DNA from: G963665975 sp963665975 | Lineage (GTDB): Bacteria > Bacteroidota > Rhodothermia > Rhodothermales > Bin80 | NCBI GenBank assembly: GCA_963665975.1 | Contig: OY762508.1 | Span: forward strand, 3,038,001 to 3,102,000 | Direction: 5' to 3' | DNA: 64,000 nt | In this document: positions 62,200 to 64,000 of the stretch, in pieces | Position numbering within the stretch: position 1 is the stretch's first letter | Layout of the letters: each line of letters starts with the position of its first letter | Program-made: the position numbers and the translations under genes | Notes under the pieces: model-generated | Told to the model about the DNA's origin: nothing | The model's input: the letters and a program-made list of their open reading frames with translations, nothing else | The model's database searches: none

Positions 62200-62649
62200 A
62201 TGAGGGTAACCATAAGCGAGTGCGAACTGGCGGATTTGGACGATCTCGTCCTGCTGTTTGACGCCTACCGCCAATTCTATCGGCAAGAGAGTGATCAACA
62301 GGGAGCGCGCGCATTTCTTCGAGAGCGGCTCGCAAAGCGAGACACGGTGCTTCTCATAGGCCGTGACGAGCATGTGCAGCCGATTGGCTTTACGCATCTG
62401 TTTCCCTCCTTTTCGTCCGTACGCCTGGCGAGGCTATGGATCCTGAACGATCTATACGTGGTGCCGGAGATGCGCGGTCTCGGCGTTGGTTGCAAGCTCA
62501 TGCATGCCGCGCGCAAGCGTGCCCTGTCGGAAGCGGTGGCCATCCTCGCGTTGTCAACGGAGAAAGATAACCATCGTGCGAAAGGGCTGTACGAACAGTT
62601 AGGATACGAGCGCGACACCATGTATGATCACTATGAACTGGTTCTGTAA
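62200..62649 (+). CDS. GNAT family N-acetyltransferase
   Basis: A 149-residue GNAT-fold acetyltransferase. The core is ILNDLYVVPEMRGLGVGCKL (beta 4 with the acetyl-CoA loop RxxGxG), then LALSTEKDNHRAKGLYEQLG (beta 5 to alpha 4), and the final YERDTMYDHYEL. The substrate is unknown; many such proteins act on amines or small metabolites. ATG 62200 was preferred to longer in-frame starts because the N-terminus VTISECELADLDDLV is where the domain normally begins. Transcribed away from malQ. Confidence 0.85.
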   Translation: MRVTISECELADLDDLVLLFDAYRQFYRQESDQQGARAFLRERLAKRDTVLLIGRDEHVQPIGFTHLFPSFSSVRLARLWILNDLYVVPEMRGLGVGCKLMHAARKRALSEAVAILALSTEKDNHRAKGLYEQLGYERDTMYDHYELVL

Positions 62650-62713
62650 AGAAACCGCGTAACCTTGAGGCGCGTGCTCCGTTTTACGGAAGACACATCC
62701 TTGCCAGACGACC

Positions 62714-63451
62714 ATGCAAGATATCCTTCGCACACTCACGCCAGCGGACTTTGGTTTTCTGATAGGAGTCATTGGGGGATCCAAAGAGCGACGACTTACG
62801 GCACTGTTGGATGCGGTGCAGGACGATGACACTGTGGAGGCGCGTGCTGCACTTACGGACACTCTGGAGCACGAAATCCGCTACTACGGGAGTGCCGACG
62901 TGCCCTATATGGCGCGCAAGGCCTTCGGCGCAGAACCCGGTGTCTCTTTCAGCGTCATCATTCACGACGCCGCCCGGAAGCTAAGAGTGCGCCTGACGCC
63001 GTTCAGCACGGAGCGCGAAATGATCGCAGAACTCGCTCAGGAGACGGCGACGCAACAATTTGCCAGCCTGACGTCCGACGAGCAGCAGCGGCTTCTGGAA
63101 GATCTAGGAATCGAGCGGGAGCGCGCCGTAGCATTTCTGAAGAGGTCGGCAGGCGTATTTGCCGTGCCCACCATGATCGAGGCTTTTGGGATTATTGTCG
63201 TACAAGGTCTTGTCAAGACGGTCATCTTTGGTCTGATAGCAAGAATTGTCGGCGCGCAGCTCGCCGCCCGTCTTTTCCAGTTTCTGGTGTCACGTTTGCC
63301 GTGGTGGGTGGGGTGGATTTCTCCTGCGGCGTGGACGTTGTCTCTTGGATGGGTGGCGTTGGACATCCAGGGTCCGGCCATGCGCAAGACCATTCCGGTC
63401 GTGCTATACCTGGGCCTTTGCGTGCTGCGCGAGGAGGGGGAGTCATTGTAA
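62714..63451 (+). CDS. YaaW-family (UPF0174) protein
   Basis: A 245-residue protein resembling E. coli YaaW: an N-terminal region beginning RTLTPADFGFLIGVI, a helical middle with VPYMARKAFGAEPGVSFSVI, and a hydrophobic C-terminal half, VGWISPAAWTLSLGWVALDI then QGPAMRKTIPVVLYLGLCVL, probably membrane-associated. The family's function is unknown. It lies 64 bp after the GNAT gene in the same direction. Family call is from remembered motif order only. Confidence 0.65.
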   Translation: MQDILRTLTPADFGFLIGVIGGSKERRLTALLDAVQDDDTVEARAALTDTLEHEIRYYGSADVPYMARKAFGAEPGVSFSVIIHDAARKLRVRLTPFSTEREMIAELAQETATQQFASLTSDEQQRLLEDLGIERERAVAFLKRSAGVFAVPTMIEAFGIIVVQGLVKTVIFGLIARIVGAQLAARLFQFLVSRLPWWVGWISPAAWTLSLGWVALDIQGPAMRKTIPVVLYLGLCVLREEGESL

Positions 63452-63652
63452 AGCTCGTGCAGGCTATGGGCGAGTTGCGATTGACCAGGCGGCTCCGCGC
63501 CCCGTTGGAAGCGGCGGGTTGTCGTGCGGTGCTGGTCCCACCCTGCAGCATATGGGGTCCGCGTCGCGACAGGAGTGGTGCGCCTCTGCCTAGACCGCTC
63601 CGCCCGCGAGCCACCTTGCAAGAGTCACGGAATTGAGCGTCCTTGGTCCAGC

Positions 63653-64000
63653 ATGAACTCGTCTGAAGAACCGAAGCCTCCCGTGCCGTCGTGGCAGCGG
63701 CCCGATCTCGTGCTGGTCGGGTGCGTGAAGACCAAGCGTGCGGTGAGGAGCGCTGCAAAGGATCTCTACAACTCACCCCTCTGGCACCGGCGCCGGGCTT
63801 ATGCCGAGGGCTTGGGCCGTCCGTGGTACATCCTCAGCGCTCTGCACGGATTGCTGGACCCTGACCAGCGCATTGATCCTTACGACCTCGCATTGCAGGA
63901 TCTTCGGGCTAAGGCCCGGCGGGCTTGGTCAGCTCGCGTACTCAATGAATTGAAGTGTCGGGTCCCGTCAATGCGGGGCAAGCTGATCGAGATTCATGCT
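63653..64000 (+). CDS. DUF6884 domain protein, 3'-truncated by window edge
   Basis: Open from ATG 63653 to the right edge (116 codons). It reads DLVLVGCVKTKRAVRSAAKD followed by LYNSPLWHRRRAYAEGLG and WYILSALHGLLDPDQRIDPY, the arrangement of DUF6884 proteins, which carry a conserved Cys/Lys and LSAxHGL motif. Function unknown; such genes are common on accessory and mobile regions. The C-terminus lies outside the window. Confidence 0.7.
   Translation, partial: MNSSEEPKPPVPSWQRPDLVLVGCVKTKRAVRSAAKDLYNSPLWHRRRAYAEGLGRPWYILSALHGLLDPDQRIDPYDLALQDLRAKARRAWSARVLNELKCRVPSMRGKLIEIHA

Noticed and set aside
1..64000. tRNA and rRNA genes
   Set aside because: None was recognised by eye on either strand; a covariance search would be needed to exclude a divergent tRNA.

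Overview
The window looks like chromosomal DNA of a heterotrophic, polysaccharide- and sugar-degrading member of the Rhodothermota/Bacteroidota side of the tree, probably a marine Rhodothermales-type bacterium. This is inferred from gene content: a PSD1/DUF1501 pair, a PVC-type cytochrome protein, DUF1080 and ThuA proteins, a choice-of-anchor-B surface protein, many lipoprotein signal peptides, a B12-dependent ribonucleotide reductase, and a GlgE-type alpha-glucan cluster. No rRNA, tRNA or CRISPR array was seen.

Layout. 1-2.3 kb: a partial TIGR02391 gene, then a DUF1080/ThuA pair on the minus strand. 2.4-7.2 kb: a tight plus-strand operon of an FAD-linked oxidase, a cysteine-depleted CCG-type protein, a Tm-1-like protein and a creatininase-family amidohydrolase. 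7.2-11.7 kb: a minus-strand sugar ABC importer (binding lipoprotein, double ATPase, permease) followed by a ketose-3-epimerase-like TIM barrel. 11.8-17.1 kb: a minus-strand PSD1, DUF1501 and SDR operon. 17.8-27.2 kb: a Tat-exported flavoprotein, a TnpB insertion element, a GH10 xylanase lipoprotein, a sulfatase and a large SGNH/propeller/HEAT/cytochrome c fusion. 27.7-33.4 kb: a giant LRR + 11 Calx-beta + beta-barrel autotransporter. 33.4-38.7 kb: a mobile-element graveyard holding two tandem IS256-like genes (one with all catalytic residues replaced), an IS4/IS1634-like fragment, a small lipoprotein gene, a 206-bp remnant of the TnpB element and a broken AAA ATPase fragment. 38.7-45 kb: an ARPP-1 protein, a second sulfatase, a CBM9-like protein, the CCA-adding enzyme and a small unknown protein. 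45.5-48.5 kb: nrdJ. 48.6-54.3 kb: a three-gene operon of secreted beta-propeller proteins. 54.4-62.1 kb: alpha-glucan genes glgB, glgE, glgX and malQ. 62.2-64 kb: a GNAT acetyltransferase, a YaaW-like protein and a truncated DUF6884 gene.

How the genes fit together. Xylanase, two sulfatases, CBM9-like, DUF1080/ThuA and PSD1/DUF1501 proteins fit outer-surface or periplasmic attack on sulfated or complex glycans. The ABC importer, epimerase and flavin oxidase operon fit intracellular oxidation of unusual sugars or sugar acids. GlgB/GlgE/GlgX/MalQ would build and remodel storage alpha-glucan.

The most notable observation is the TnpB element at 19.8-21.1 kb. It carries perfect 14-bp terminal inverted repeats and an apparent 8-bp target duplication, which is not how IS200/IS605 elements normally end. 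A second copy of exactly its right end lies about 17 kb away. The right end abuts the 5' leader of the xylanase gene, so any guide RNA read off that end would match the leader.
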